DNA from: Cladochytrium replicatum
Taxonomy: Eukaryota; Chytridiomycota; Chytridiomycetes; Cladochytriales; Cladochytriaceae
Direction: 5' to 3'
DNA length: 64,000 bases
Assembly (NCBI GenBank): GCA_025526935.1
Contig: JAHLKD010000095.1
Location: forward strand, 1-64,000
Part shown: positions 24,318-35,853 of the stretch, in pieces
How positions within the stretch are numbered: the stretch's first letter is position 1
How the letters are laid out: the number at the start of each line of letters is the position of its first letter
Notes under the pieces: generated by a model
Told to the model about the DNA's origin: nothing
The model's database searches: none
Seen by the model: only the letters and a program-made list of their open reading frames with translations
Position numbers and translations under genes: made by a program

Positions 24318-27309
24318 TCAGTTGCGACCATCCCAGTTTTGTGATTGTGCTGCTTCTCGTTGGTCCATCATGGCCGACCAGGCGGCGCCGAGCGCTTCAT
24401 TATCAGGATAGAACGGTGCCGATGGATTCAGTAGCGTGGCAAGTAATGCCTCTGGCATTACTCCGTTACCAATCGGGGCGGATGTTGCCGGCAAAGAGGA
24501 GTTCTGAACCATCGGGAACGATCCGGAAAGGTTTGTCAGGTAAGTAGAAGGCATATTTGCGTACTGTTGAGCGGGGAGTGTTATTTCAAATCCACTCGGG
24601 AGAGGTGCGGACATGGTGGGAACGCCATATACTCCGGTACTACTGCTGCTTGAGGTGGTCACGTAGCCACCGCCCAAAATGCCTGGAGCGAGCACAGCCT
24701 GTGATGGCGGGGTAACTGTCTGTGCCCCTGGCACAGACTCTCTGATCCCGATGACAGCATTGAACTCATGGAAATCTTTGATTTGTTCCATAGCTGTAGT
24801 CACGTCCATGGTCGGCTCGATTTGCACAAACGATCTGATCCCTGGAAACCCGCTTGCACCCGTCGACCCAGGAAACCCAGAATTCTCCACGTCCTTGCTG
24901 AACAGCACTTCCAAGACGTTGAACGTGTCGTCTGCACTCTGTTCTGGCGCGACGCCCTTCACTTCCTCGATGATTCTATCCACCCTCTGGAGTAACGACA
25001 CATGTGCGTTGCCAACATGTCGGACAACGACCGAATACTTTCCCAGAATATCGGTCGCTTGCACGTTAATTGTCATTGCGCGGCGACAATTGGCGATCAG
25101 ATCAGGTTCGTTGCGTGAAGCGGCTCGAATCACTATGAGAGTGAGAACGAGCGAAGAATCAAAAGCTCCGATTCCAAACATAGCGTTGATGTTTTGGAAG
25201 GTGGGGTTCACTTCCATCGCACGCTCAATGATACGTGAAACAGCTGGAGGAAAAATTACGTGATGTTTTGATTCACAGTACAGGACGATGCTTACCCATT
25301 GCTCCATCGAAAGATTTACGAAGGGAGGTCTGGCAGCGACGCAATTGGATCGGAGAGAGCTCGTCGGCCGCGAACCCGAAGGGTGTGAAATCAGCCGAAC
25401 TGTTGCTGAAAGCATTTGGGGTCCCCCCGCTCTCATCAGAGTTGGAATCACCCGCTGGGGTTCGGTCATTTGATCCAACCAGCAGCACAAGCCAAGGCCT
25501 ATGGAGCATGCATATTGCGCCTTTTGTTAACTTCATTAATAAAGGTGGAAAAGATGAACTATAATTGTAACTCACCGTAATACTGAATTAGCATACAAAT
25601 GCACAGCCATGGTGGACGATCAACAGCCGCAATGCTATCCGAAAAGCCACGAGAAAATCGGGATTCACGATACTGCTCTGGAAGTGTCTCGTACCAGTCC
25701 AGAAGTTCTGCCTCGAGCCTCACGTACTCGAGATAATCCGTTGGCTTTGGGGTTGATCGCGTTAAACTCATCACTCGCTGTATGAGTTCAGTGAGTCGCC
25801 CGTTTACAACAAAAAGTCCATCGAGTTGCGGGCCACCAGGAATGTCAGCTTTAGTGATTGAAGCCAGAGGCGCACATTCCCAGACCAATTCCGAGCCCGG
25901 ATATTTTACTTCAGGAGTTTTCTCTGAGAGATATCGCTTTCGACCAGACAACCCCGTCACCATCACATCCACGAAGTAGACGCTCCAAAAAGTTCTACGC
26001 CGAGTCTCCTTTTCAATCCACGAGATCGGGAGATTACCAGGATCTTTGTCCAACTGCAAAATCGATATCATCCGAGCAGCAAGACCCTGTTTTTTAAAGT
26101 ATGAGCACCTGCTGGATCACAACGTGGGTTTGCAATTACCAAATACACCCACGAAACAGAGACCCGAGAGCAGAAACCTGCGTAAATTGATAATAATAGA
26201 ATTCCTTGCAGCTTTCCAACTGTGGGTTGTTCAACTTCTGAATGAACCATGGTACGAGCGGCCTGATAGTATTGCTCTCCTTTCTCTGCGCCTTCCGGCG
26301 AAATGCAATGCTTTCCAAACCGCGCTGACAGCGCACACATAGCGAGCCTTAATGTGACCACAGTTAGAAGATGTCTGAGAAAAATCACATCCTTGGTATC
26401 GTACCTCAGTATGACGGGCTGTGTGAAAACTGATGCGAAGAAAGTCTCACGATGAATCATCCATGCGGGACTGAATACTTGTGAGTACACGAAATATTCA
26501 AGAAGAAGAGTGTAAGTGTCCGGTGAGTCCAACAGAGAGTTGATTGTGGTCCACGAAGGTGGTGGTGCGTTCTCGTTCTCCGCAGAAACCGGACCACAGG
26601 ACCTCACGATTTCATAGGGATCAAGGTCAGCAATTCCATCCATATTCTTCTGCTGTTGCTGAAACAAGGCGTCGGATTGTATCACATTACTGTAAAGCGT
26701 GCCACTTCCGCTTTGTTTGGGCGAGCTGGTGCTGAGCTTTCCACTCCCGGGTGAAGAGCCATTGAATGCAGAGACAAAATCTGGCGGACCAGAGCCAGGG
26801 AAGTCAAAGGGTGGAAGTGGAGGTGCCGATCCAGGGGGAAGGTCAAATGAAATCGACTCCATATCCGTCGCAATTAGACTCTGCGCAAAAGACATTTGGG
26901 CATCCTGGAGGAGCTTTTCGAGCAAGTCGACGCGATTCTTCAGCGTTCGAGGATGCAAACCCAGTTTTTTGTCCATCGTATCTCGAGATTCGTTGCGTTT
27001 CGACTGCGATTGTGTTCTGCGGATGGGTCCACCTGCTGTTGAAGCCAATGTGGCTGTCCGAATTGATCTCGAAGAGTCGGGGTTTGTGCTGGCAGTGGCA
27101 GCTGCTGAAGATTCTTGCGGTGCGGAATAAATACAAGGTTCATTGCGGTCTGCACATCGTGTGCACGAGGGGAGAAGGGCGTCACAGCGCTTTTTCTTTG
27201 AACGGCAAGAGAGACAAGCGCGACCAAGCGGGAGGGTTGTGCGCACCGGGACTTTAGGCTCCGCGAGGGAAGGGTCCGGGTTGGGAGAACGATTCGTGGG
27301 AGCAGACAT
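24318..27309 (-). CDS. Zn2Cys6 fungal transcription factor with Fungal_trans domain
   Basis: Nuclear DNA-binding regulator. Near the N-terminus is a complete binuclear zinc cluster, CLSCRSKKKRC followed by CTRCADRNEPC, spaced C-x2-C-x6-C-x5-C-x2-C-x6-C. A linker with a short coiled-coil-like stretch (NRVDLLEKLLQDAQM) follows. The central part resembles the fungal-specific transcription factor domain (DTYTLLLEYFVYSQVFSPAW, GILLLSIYAGFCSR, KETRRRTFWSVYFVDVM). The C-terminal 200 residues are Ser/Pro/Gln-rich with a probable activation role. Several short introns occur, including around 25250-25310 and 25560-25575. The start at 27307-27309 (MSAPTNRS) is preferred; the open frame upstream would overlap the divergent TLS1 start. 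The target pathway is unknown. Confidence 0.85.
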
Positions 27310-27328
27310 GGCAACGCAAAGCCACAGC

Positions 27329-28534
27329 ATGTTTGTGAAGAAGGTGAAGCGAGGGACATATAGGAGGAAAGGGGACGAAGAAGAGAGGGGGAAGGAGGGA
27401 AGGGATACGGGACAGGCGGAGGGGGAGGTTGATTCAAGGTACGTCAGAGGACGTGGGTGTTGCTGGCAATCGAAATTGACGAAGTCACAGCCAGGTGCTA
27501 CAGGAAGCGCTCGAGCTGAGAAAGCTGAGAAAGCGTCCAAAAGGTCTTTCTGTTGAGGAACTCATCCGACCAGAGGAAAAGGAGGAAGCACCCCAGAAAG
27601 CAGCGAAAACCCCCAACACATACGGCCTCATGGACAAGTATTGACCCAGAGCTGGATTGTCTATCCAGAACGAAATTCTTACTTTCTTAATGTTTCTCAA
27701 GTGCAAGTCTTAACTTCGCCCAACAGTCCAACGCAATGGACACCGATCGACTCATGTGAGAGCAACTGAGGCACACGCTTTCACTGTAGAATACTAAAAT
27801 TTCTTAGGAAAGAGTTTGTTGAGAGGGAATTGCGAAAACGACGAGGAGAAGAGGACGTACCAGCGAAAGATAACAAACCTGCGTACGTTGATCCAACTGA
27901 TGAACTCTACTCAGTTCCGAGTCATCTCAAGGTTTGCAATTGAGGATATCTGACACGTACGTGAGTTCTCATTAACGACCTGGCAGATCGAAGAGAAACC
28001 GGTGAACGAAGGAAACGTTACATTGTCAACTTCCATGCTCACGGCGATCCCTGAAGTTGATCTTGGTATCGAGTAAGCTTAACCATTCGTTCTGTTGAGC
28101 TTATTCTGATGCAGTTTCGTGATTTCCTGATGTAGAGCAAAAATCAAATGCATAGAGGAAACCGAGAAAGCCAAACGACTCTTAGCTGAGCAGAAGAGGG
28201 GCGGCGGGGATGGAATCGTAAGTTAAATCGAGTTGAAAAGTTGATGAAACTTACAAGCGTCATGTGTTGTCACTTTGGCAGGATCGATTGTTGAATCCTC
28301 GTCAAATATCCTCACAACGATGTGAGTCAGAAACGACCGAACGCTGTCTAATTTAACTCTTCATAAATCTTTTGCCAGTCTCCACTGGCCGTAGGCAACC
28401 TGAAAATGGCTCGCGACAGGATGGAGGAAATGGGAACACAAACGACAAAAGATTCGACCGGCGGACGATGGCAACAGACGAGCTCGTCATGGAACGCTTC
28501 CGAAAACGGACCAGACGGTGATTACGTTATGTGA
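27329..28534 (+). CDS. TLS1: Tls1 / C9orf78 (HCA59) family spliceosome-associated protein
   Basis: Homologue of human C9orf78 and fission yeast Tls1, nuclear factors linked to splicing (Brr2 in the human and fission yeast work) and telomere gene expression. Exon 1 gives MFVKKVKRGTYRRK with an acidic tail. Exon 2 gives the family core LQEALELRKLRKRPKGLSVE, later ERELRKRRGEED, PTDELYSVPSHLK, the highly conserved EGNVTLSTSMLTAIPEVDLG and IEETEKAKRLLAEQKR. It ends DGDYVM. Five or six short introns are needed. Its start codon is 19 bp from that of the divergent Zn2Cys6 gene, so promoter elements must lie within coding sequence or the two share a minimal promoter. Confidence 0.85.
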
Positions 28535-28761
28535 AAGCAGAAATATTTAATATACAATGTAGTATGACTTTGTGCAGAGTACTGGAAATTCCTCTCTTCA
28601 ACAAAGGGTTGTATTTTATGAAAGACACTGTGGTGACAATAATGGAGAGGGCAACGCATAGATCGATGATACGAGGGTAGAAACAAAGTGCAGGCTCGGA
28701 TTCCCTCCGCCGTCGAGATGCACTTTTCATCTAAGGAATGGTTCAAATATTATATGCGCAT

Positions 28762-29252
28762 TCACGGTTTTGCCTGATCCGCAGCATCCTTGAGAGCCTT
28801 CAATGTGGGGATAGGTACCCAGAGCTTTACATATACAAATTAATGGATCATAGCGCGATTAAAGAAAGTTCGAAATCATACCCCGAAGATACCCAAGTAG
28901 TTAGTCTCCTGCTCCGGAACTTATAAATCAAAGCAAATGCCATCAGACTGGCGACCAAACGATATGATGTCACCACATACCATTGACAATGGAGAAAAAC
29001 TTGTAGTCTTTCCGCTTGTAGACGAGCGATGCGAGGTTTGTTACAAGGAGTCTCTCAACGGTGCTAGATCCAGATCGACGCATTACAGTGTCCACATACT
29101 TTTTGAAGCTGTCATCGTCGGGGTTCCTGTCATACAAAAGACGCGGTAAGACCCATGCACGCACGAAACACGCAGTCCGCTTTTCAAAGCACGTACGTAG
29201 CCAATGCGATGCCCAGCAGCAGTACCAGGACGGTGGTGGATCTCGCCGACAT
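28762..29252 (-). CDS. Small membrane-anchored DUF4359-like protein
   Basis: Four short exons give about 100 residues. MSARSTTVLVLLLGIALAT is a signal or membrane anchor. After an intron it continues NPDDDSFKKYVDTVMRR, TVERLLVTNLASLVYKRKDY and KFFSIVN, then PEQETNYLGIFG and LWVPIPTLKALKDAADQAKP. The pattern NPxxxxFxxY, an aromatic FFS, then YLGxFGxW resembles DUF4359-type proteins known mainly from bacteria. The assignment is from memory of that pattern and is moderate. The function is unknown; secretion or ER/mitochondrial membrane attachment is possible. All introns are GT-AG and keep the frame. The start is at 29250-29252 and the stop at 28762-28764. Confidence 0.6.
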
Positions 29253-29299
29253 TTTTGAGGATAAGATTTGGAGTTTTTGATTGCCTAAGCCACAAGGCA

Positions 29300-30100
29300 T
29301 GCATTCCTTTGAGTTGTCTGTGGGCGAACTGGACAAGTTGAAATTTTGGATTGGTGGAAGAGGAGTGGAGTGGATCCCGTGTACTCGGGAAGCGCAATCG
29401 ACTTTGCGAGCAGGATAGGGCACGTTGGTTTCCTAAGCTCGGCGTATCGATGTTCTAGAGTGGTGGAAGGACAGATGGGCTCGAGCTGAGGTGCGACAGT
29501 GGCTTCATGGACCTCGCTAGCCAAAACGGGCTCATTCTGGTTCTGCAATGGTGGAAAGAGAGTGGGCTCGAATTGAACCGGAGTGAAATGGCAATGAATC
29601 TTGCAAGCGAACGAGGTCGAGTCGACGTTCTCGGTGGTGGAGGGACCGTGGGCTCGACCTAAAGGCACAGATTATGCAATCGACAAAACCAGTGGAAATA
29701 GCCACAATTAGAGTACTTCAGTAGTGAAAAAACTGTGGGCTTGATCTGATGTACACGGGTCGCGCAATGGATATCGCAATCAACTCCGGTAATCTTGACA
29801 ATTTGAAGTGGACGGAACGAGCTTTACGATTTGCGACAGCAAGGAATCATCTTCAAGTGGTGCAATGTTGGGAAGACAGCGGTCTGGAGTGGACGGTGAG
29901 TGATTTGCCGTATGAAAGTATAAGCGATATTGCAGACGTGCGATACATAACAACTGGAAGTGAAGCTGAATTAAAGAATAGCGGAAACGTTACCGTTGTA
30001 CATGTTCGAGGGGCCAATGGTTACAAATTTTCATCATCAAAATATCAAAATGTGGTGAGCGGTCGTCTGTTGGATAGTAGCAGTGATAATGATGAGTGAT
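29300..30100 (+). pseudogene. Degenerate ankyrin-repeat gene, chytrid type
   Basis: The plus strand shows repeated units such as MDLASQNGLILVLQWWKESG, LELNRSEMAMNLASERGRVD and MDIAINSGNLDNLKWTERAL, RFATARNHLQVVQCWEDSG. This is the WWK-SGLELK-AMDxAS variant of ankyrin repeats. Units are interrupted by stops and frame changes; the longest open piece (29749-30099) ends in a Ser/Asp-rich tail. Part lies antisense to the upstream end of the DUF4359-like gene. No intact start is seen. It is a relic of a multi-repeat protein. Confidence 0.65.
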
Positions 30101-30325
30101 GTGAATAAGATGTGAAGATCAGAATGCCTTTTCCTTGCTCACTTTGTATTGAAGGCAATCCTAACCCTTTTTATAGCACTTCAACAGACTCAACCGACCC
30201 AATGACCAAAAAACCCCCGAAGTAGCAAGCCAACCGAAGGACGATCAACCCGAAAAGGAAAGAAACAAGCCAACTGTCGTTGCGAATGATTGAGTGGTGG
30301 AAGAAGAGCGAGTATCTTCAAGATT

Positions 30326-30385
30326 AAACCAGGAAGATCAAAATGAAACCAGGAAGATCAAAATGAAACCAGGAAGATCAAAATG
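30326..30385 (+). repeat. Three perfect tandem copies of a 20-bp unit
   Basis: The unit AAACCAGGAAGATCAAAATG is repeated exactly three times (30326-30345, 30346-30365, 30366-30385). It lies between two ankyrin relics, in non-coding sequence. Confidence 0.95.
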
Positions 30386-30439
30386 AAAAAAACAGCTTTC
30401 AATAGATATTAAAGTCTCTAGAGCCAAAAACCAATCAAC

Positions 30440-31390
30440 AATGTCCCTTCCCAATGAGATCGTCGACTGAATCTTGCTGCTACTGGTATAGAAGAGGCAT
30501 CAAATCCAACCTCTGATATCGTCACGTCCATCCAAGATGGTCTGTCGATTGATCACAGTATGTGAAGCCAGCGAATGCATATGCTGGATCTATTCCTCGA
30601 ATACAGAGAGCCGTATTGTTAGTCTAAATACTCGACGGATCCTTCAAGCAGATATGTCCCACTTGTCACTTGTGATGAGCGTTTCCCACGGCAATTTCAA
30701 CGTCGATTCCCCTCTAGATTATCGACAGCATCCTGCTGCTCCTCGATAACTGGGCATCGACTCCAAAGTTAGCAGCATTTAGACTAACCTCGGATTAGTA
30801 GGCGACACGTCATGGCAAAGCTGGTAGACGTGGTACACTGGACCAGGCTAGCGAACATGGCTTCGCGCATATGCTGAACCTATTTTTCGATTCTTCTGGA
30901 CCGTATCTGCACACTCTGAAGTTGCCATGGATCATGCAAGTAAGGACAGGCACACTGACGTTCTCCGGAGGTGGCAAAATAGCGTTCTTGAAGTGCAACG
31001 AAGCGAATGCGCGTGATCTTGCCACCGGTATGGGTTCGTGGAAGTGTTGCAGTTGTGGAAGGACAGTGGTCTGAAGATGAAGTGGACCGATGTAGCGTTA
31101 ATTGCTGCGAGAGAGAGAGACCGGCCGCATTGACGTTTTGGAACGGCGGAAGCAGGCCGGACTCAAATTGAAATTGATGGAGAGGCGATAGACACGGCGA
31201 GCAGAGAGGGTCGCGTTGCGGATTGGTGGAAACCAAGCGGACTTGAGTCGAAGAAGTGGTCGACCGATTCGAAGGATAGTGCTGCAAAAGTCGAGAAAGA
31301 TTGATCTTGAACTGAAATGGACATCATTGGCGATGGATAGTGCCAGCGAGAAATGCTTCGGAAAAGTACTGGGCTTGTGAGAAGATGAAG
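30440..31390 (+). pseudogene. Second degenerate ankyrin-repeat gene
   Basis: Begins at about 30440 with MSLPNEIVD followed by a stop and ILLLL, which resembles the LPNEIVDxILLLL opening of related ankyrin proteins. From about 30900 it shows decayed repeats (AMDHASKDRHTDVLRRWQNS, VLQLWKDSGLKMKWTDVALI and AIDTASREGRVADWWKPSGL). Frame changes and stops occur in each unit. With the previous relic it suggests a local duplicated family. Confidence 0.55.
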
Positions 31391-31578
31391 GATATACGAA
31401 GAAGTCTGTGGACCGATGCTCTTCAGTGATGCAACTACAGACTGGAAACTGCGTTCGGCAGCAGTTTTATCAGACCAGAATGGTGCATTTATTCTTAGAA
31501 AATAGCAAAAACTACCGAAATTAGAAATCAATTTATATCACATGTTCGTATTTCGGATAGTGAAACGTCCCACGTCCG

Positions 31579-33500
31579 ATGGTGAAGAACCTCGCTGTTC
31601 TGGGAAGAGCATCAGCGATCAGGAGTGCGGTTGGCGCAAGTTCGGCGGGACCTGGTCCACTGAGAGCAAGCCGTGCTCATCCAGTTGCGGCCGGATCCCA
31701 CTGCAACAACAGATACTTGACTTCGCTTGCAGAACACTCCGCAGGTAAACTGAGATTCGGAAAGGAATATCAGTATCGTTCTGAAATTTCTTTCCTCTCG
31801 TAACAATTCCCTGTATATTCAGATGCGGTTTCATTGGAGAATACTGCACGGAGAAATGAATCTGGGCCTTCCCGGCCAATCTATCTGGATGAGCAGGTAG
31901 CGAAGTGAATTCTCTGCAGCAATTTCAAATCAGAATTCACGTAACTTTTCTTTTTCCTTTTAGGCAACAAGTCGGGTTGACCCTCGAGTATTGGATGCCA
32001 TGTTGCCGTACTATACGCATCTCCACGGAAACCCACACTCGAGAACACATCAGTATGGCTGGGAATCTGAGGAGGCGGTTGAGACTGCCCGCAAGGTATT
32101 ACTCGTTTTCTAACTTACGAGATCGGTGACCTCACCTGACTGATTTGCAGCACGTCGCTGCGCTTATCAAAGCCGATCCGAAGGAGATCATCTTCACATC
32201 CGGAGCAACGGAAAGCAACAATCTCAGCGTGAAAGGTGTTGCGCGATTTTACAAAAACAACAAACGCCATGTCATCACAACCCAGACGGAACACAAATGT
32301 GTGCTCGACTCGTGCAGAGTGTTGCAAGAGGAAGGCTTTGACGTCACTTATTTGAAAGTGAAGCAGAATGGTCTGATCGATCTTGGTGTATGTGAAATGG
32401 AATCTTTAAGCGATGTGACGTCGTGTTGATTGTTCCCTTGTCGGACAGGAATTGACGGCGGCGATTCGGCCTGACACTGCGCTTGTTTCTGTGATGACCG
32501 TGAACAACGAGATTGGCGTGATCCAACCCATCGCGGAGATCGGTCGAATCTGCAAAGAGCGCAAGGTGTTCTTCCATGTCGGTTGAAAATTCTGATTACC
32601 ATATAAGAGTTCTCCATTAACTTCTATTGAATAGACCGACGCAGCACAGGCGGCTGGAAAGATTCCACTGGACGTGAACGCAATGAACATTGACCTAATG
32701 TCGATCTCTGGCCACAAAGTTTATGGTCCCAAAGGCGTTGGTGCGCTATACGTGCGCAGACGGCCGCGTGTGAGGCTTGAACCTCTTATGTCGGGCGGTG
32801 GACAAGAGCGTGGTCTGAGGAGTGGAACTGTGCCAACACCACTTGTCGCTGGGCTAGGGGAGGCGTGCAGGATTGCGGCTGAGGAGATGAGCGTAAGCAA
32901 ACAAACAAACTTCTTAGTTTTCGTTTTCATTGAACGCTGCATTTAGTACGACTCAAAGAGAATACGAAAGTTGGCCGAGAAATTGTTGAATGGGATCACG
33001 TCGCAGGTTGCTGATGTGGTGCGAAACGGTGACTCGACGGCTTGGTATCCTGGTTCGTTAAACCATGAAGCGAGACCCACGATCTTCTTTTGCTTACGCT
33101 GTCGTTTTATCCTCGCAGGTTGTGTAAATTTGTCGTTTGCATATGTCGAGGGTGAATCGCTTCTTATGGCTCTGAAGGAGATCGCACTGTCTTCGGGCAG
33201 CGCGTGCACATCTGCCTCCCTCGAACCATCGTATGTTCTACGTGCACTGGGTGCCGATGAGGCCATGGCGCACTCGTCGATCCGTTTTGGAATCGGTCGG
33301 TTTACAACGGACGAAGAGGTGGACTACACCGTGAAGCAAGTTGTTTCACACGTTTCGCGACTAAGGGAGTTGAGCCCATTGTGGGAGAGTACGTATTTGG
33401 ACAGTGACCGAAGATTTATTAATCTGATGATCCTTTTCAATTGCTATTAGTGGTTCAAGAAGGAATCGACATTAACTCCATCCAGTGGACACAGCATTAA
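31579..33500 (+). CDS. NFS1: Cysteine desulfurase, mitochondrial
   Basis: PLP enzyme that takes sulfur from cysteine for iron-sulfur cluster and tRNA thiolation. Nine exons fit exactly: 31579-31744, 31823-31896, 31964-32095, 32151-32387, 32449-32577, 32635-32892, 32947-33052, 33119-33388 and 33451-33500. A mitochondrial presequence is followed by [20 protein letters not shown] (the family usually has LDMQATT), [52 protein letters not shown], the PLP lysine in [20 protein letters not shown], and [20 protein letters not shown] with the catalytic cysteine. The eukaryotic tail [18 protein letters not shown] is complete. No lesion is seen. Confidence 0.97.
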
Positions 33501-33591
33501 AGATCGTTTTAGCCGTGGTGATTACCTTTGTGTACATTTAGTTGAGAAGCACTTGGACACCAATATATTCCTTAGGCATTGCGGCGTGAGA

Positions 33592-34979
33592 CTAATTCAC
33601 GGTGATGGGCAGCTTGTTTGGTAAGGGGGTGAGGTCGGACTTTGTGGGTTCTTCGAGGGAGCACAGGTTGCCATCGTGGAAGGCCTCGATGAGGGACTTT
33701 ACAAGTGGGCCGAAATCGTTGAATTCGTTGCATTCGAATTCGAGCGAGACGGAGAACTTGCAGATGGCGGTGTACCATGTGGGATGCCCGCGGGCGATCG
33801 GAGTTACGAGGATTCATCGGAGTCGGCGGAGCAGGCGAGGTTGAGAAAGGTCGACAGGTCTGAGTTGGGATTGCCATGTTGGTAGGCGCGGGAGAGTGTT
33901 GGGTTGGATTTTTGGATATGTTTTAGAAAGAAGATGGTTTCGAGAGTCCACTTGGGGGTGTCGCGGATGAGCTGAAGTGCTTGCAGGTGGTATCAACAGT
34001 GTCCCAAGACTCGTACCCGCGGAACGGGTCTCACCATCCGCCGTCTACATTATGGTGCTAGAAAAAGCTGTCAAAGTCCAAGGAAATGCAACCAATGAGA
34101 ACGGGATAGCGGCTGGGCAGGAAGATATCGCTGACAAAAATGACGCTGCCAACGTCGAAGAACCACTGCAATCACCCGACCAGAGGTACTCCAGCCTGGG
34201 GTTCGGTTCTCCTTTCCAAAAGCAAGGGTAATTGGTGTTGAATCGTCGCGCGAAGCCTTTGTCGATTGTACACCGAAAGCTGCAGACCTCCAAGACCACG
34301 AGCCATGGCTCCCCACCACCACTTAAATAGGCCATGCTTCTTCTCCTTTTCGTTCCATCTCAGCTCCATATGCACACTTTCAGGACTAGCAAGCATTTCT
34401 TCGCGGTCATTACGAATCACCGAGCTCGCATCGCTGATCACCTTTTCGGACTCCTCCTCCTTCACTTCGACTTTTATCGTGGGTTCGTCGTCGATCTTGA
34501 TGATTGGATTTTGGCTGTCCGCTCCCTTCTCGTGTTTGATCGGTATCGGTTCAGGCTTCTTCTCCATCTTGGCGAGCGAGCGGTGGGGATGTTTTGGTTG
34601 TTCTTCCAGCAGCTTGAAATTCTCTGGTTGTGCTCTCGGCTGTTTTCAGAGGCGGGAACTTCTCGATCGACAACAGCACTCACCCTTCTCGCAGACGGAG
34701 AATCGGCAGAGCTTCTTGAACCAGGAACAAATCTCAAGCTCGGACTAGCACCTCCCGAACCTTATAAATCAGCATCCTACGCTCACAGTCGACCGTAACC
34801 GTAAATTGCTGCCTGAAACGCTTCTTCTGTTCCTCAAGCTTCACCAGTAAATCTTTCGCAATACTCCCCGAGCGCGCAGTTCCCGAGGACGACGACAATG
34901 ACTCTTCGTAGGCGGGCGGTTCCGGGGACGTCTGCTCAGAGGTGTACACCGTGACGCTGATCTTTCCGTTCTGGGCCAA
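33592..34979 (-). CDS. Uncharacterised multi-exon protein
   Basis: I do not recognise this gene. Coding-like pieces on the minus strand are MAQNGKISVTVYTSEQTSPE with an acidic Ser-rich stretch and EEQKKRFRQQFTVTVDCERR; then KMEKKPEPIPIKHEK with a Lys/Glu-rich region and HGLFKWWWGAMARGLGGLQL; then FFDVGSVIFVSDIFLPSRYP; and finally KWTLETIFFLKHIQKSNPTL, LSTFLNLACSADSDE and TWYTAICKFSVSLEFECNEF, ending LPITVN. A one-base shift is needed near 33820. Exon borders are not settled and the true start may lie further right (see 35070-35640). Confidence 0.45.
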
Positions 34980-35069
34980 CCTTCTGCGTTTGTGTTTGTT
35001 GGGGGCAGGTTCGCCCAGTACATCCTCGTAATTGTTTTTGCTATATTTATTCTTCTATGTCTGGTTCGT

Positions 35070-35640
35070 GTAACCCCCAACGTCTCGAACCTGGAATCGT
35101 TTAGTGTGCGGATGATTGGAGGACCAGTGTCTCCAAAGTTGCGATTTAAACCCAGATCCTGATCCGGAGTAGGCACAAGGAAAGGCTGGGGGTGAGCGAG
35201 ACCCATCGAATAGTTGGATCCCTCGGCCCAACAGGTTCTTGCGACCTCTGGCCACCATTATTCCCGTCACCGCTTACCCCGATGGGCAACCTTGTTCTGA
35301 TTACGGATATTGCCACCGTTGCAATTGTTTCCGCGTCCGCTGTTGATTTTATCGTGATTCCGGTGTCATGGGTTGTCGTACCCGATTGCAATTCCCTCGG
35401 TAAATCCTGCGACTGTTCACGTTGCGGTAGCTGTTGCTATATCTTACTCCATTCTATCTGCCTGCGTTCGATGATGAATTGGCACCTCTCTGGCCGTCCC
35501 TGCTCCCTCCCGACGACGAACGATTGTGGTTGTGTCCGTTTTTTGTTGCCGTGGCCGGTCGTCGTTTAGTGATGCGCATTTCTCCGGCGATGTATATGTT
35601 GTTGTTGCTGTTTGTTTCTACCGCTTCCTTAGTAATCCTC
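35070..35640 (-). other. Low-complexity region, possible 5' exons of the uncharacterised gene
   Basis: On the minus strand one frame reads MGLAHPQPFLVPTPDQDLGL then NRNFGDTGPPIIRTLNDSRF. It could precede the KISVTVYTSEQ exon. Further up, the sequence is rich in Asn/Gly/Arg-type codons. No family is recognised, and whether this is coding is uncertain. Confidence 0.3.
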
Positions 35641-35853
35641 CTGTCTTAGTAATCCTCCAGTATTGTATACTTCCATTTCCAATCTTCTTCCTACAAAGTT
35701 CCGTTCCGCTTTGAAATATTTGTATTTTTTGATCTCATCGGGTAATTTCGCTTCCGCAACTCCAAAAACTTTCGTCATCGTAAATCCGCAAACCCGCAAA
35801 AAGTCCGCCCTACGCTGTCCCCGAATCCATCTCTCCACTCACAAAATCCATCC

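Noticed and set aside
24679-25263. Plus-strand open frame of 194 codons
   Set aside because: It lies fully antisense to the C-terminal exon of the Zn2Cys6 gene, whose frame is supported by splicing and domain structure.
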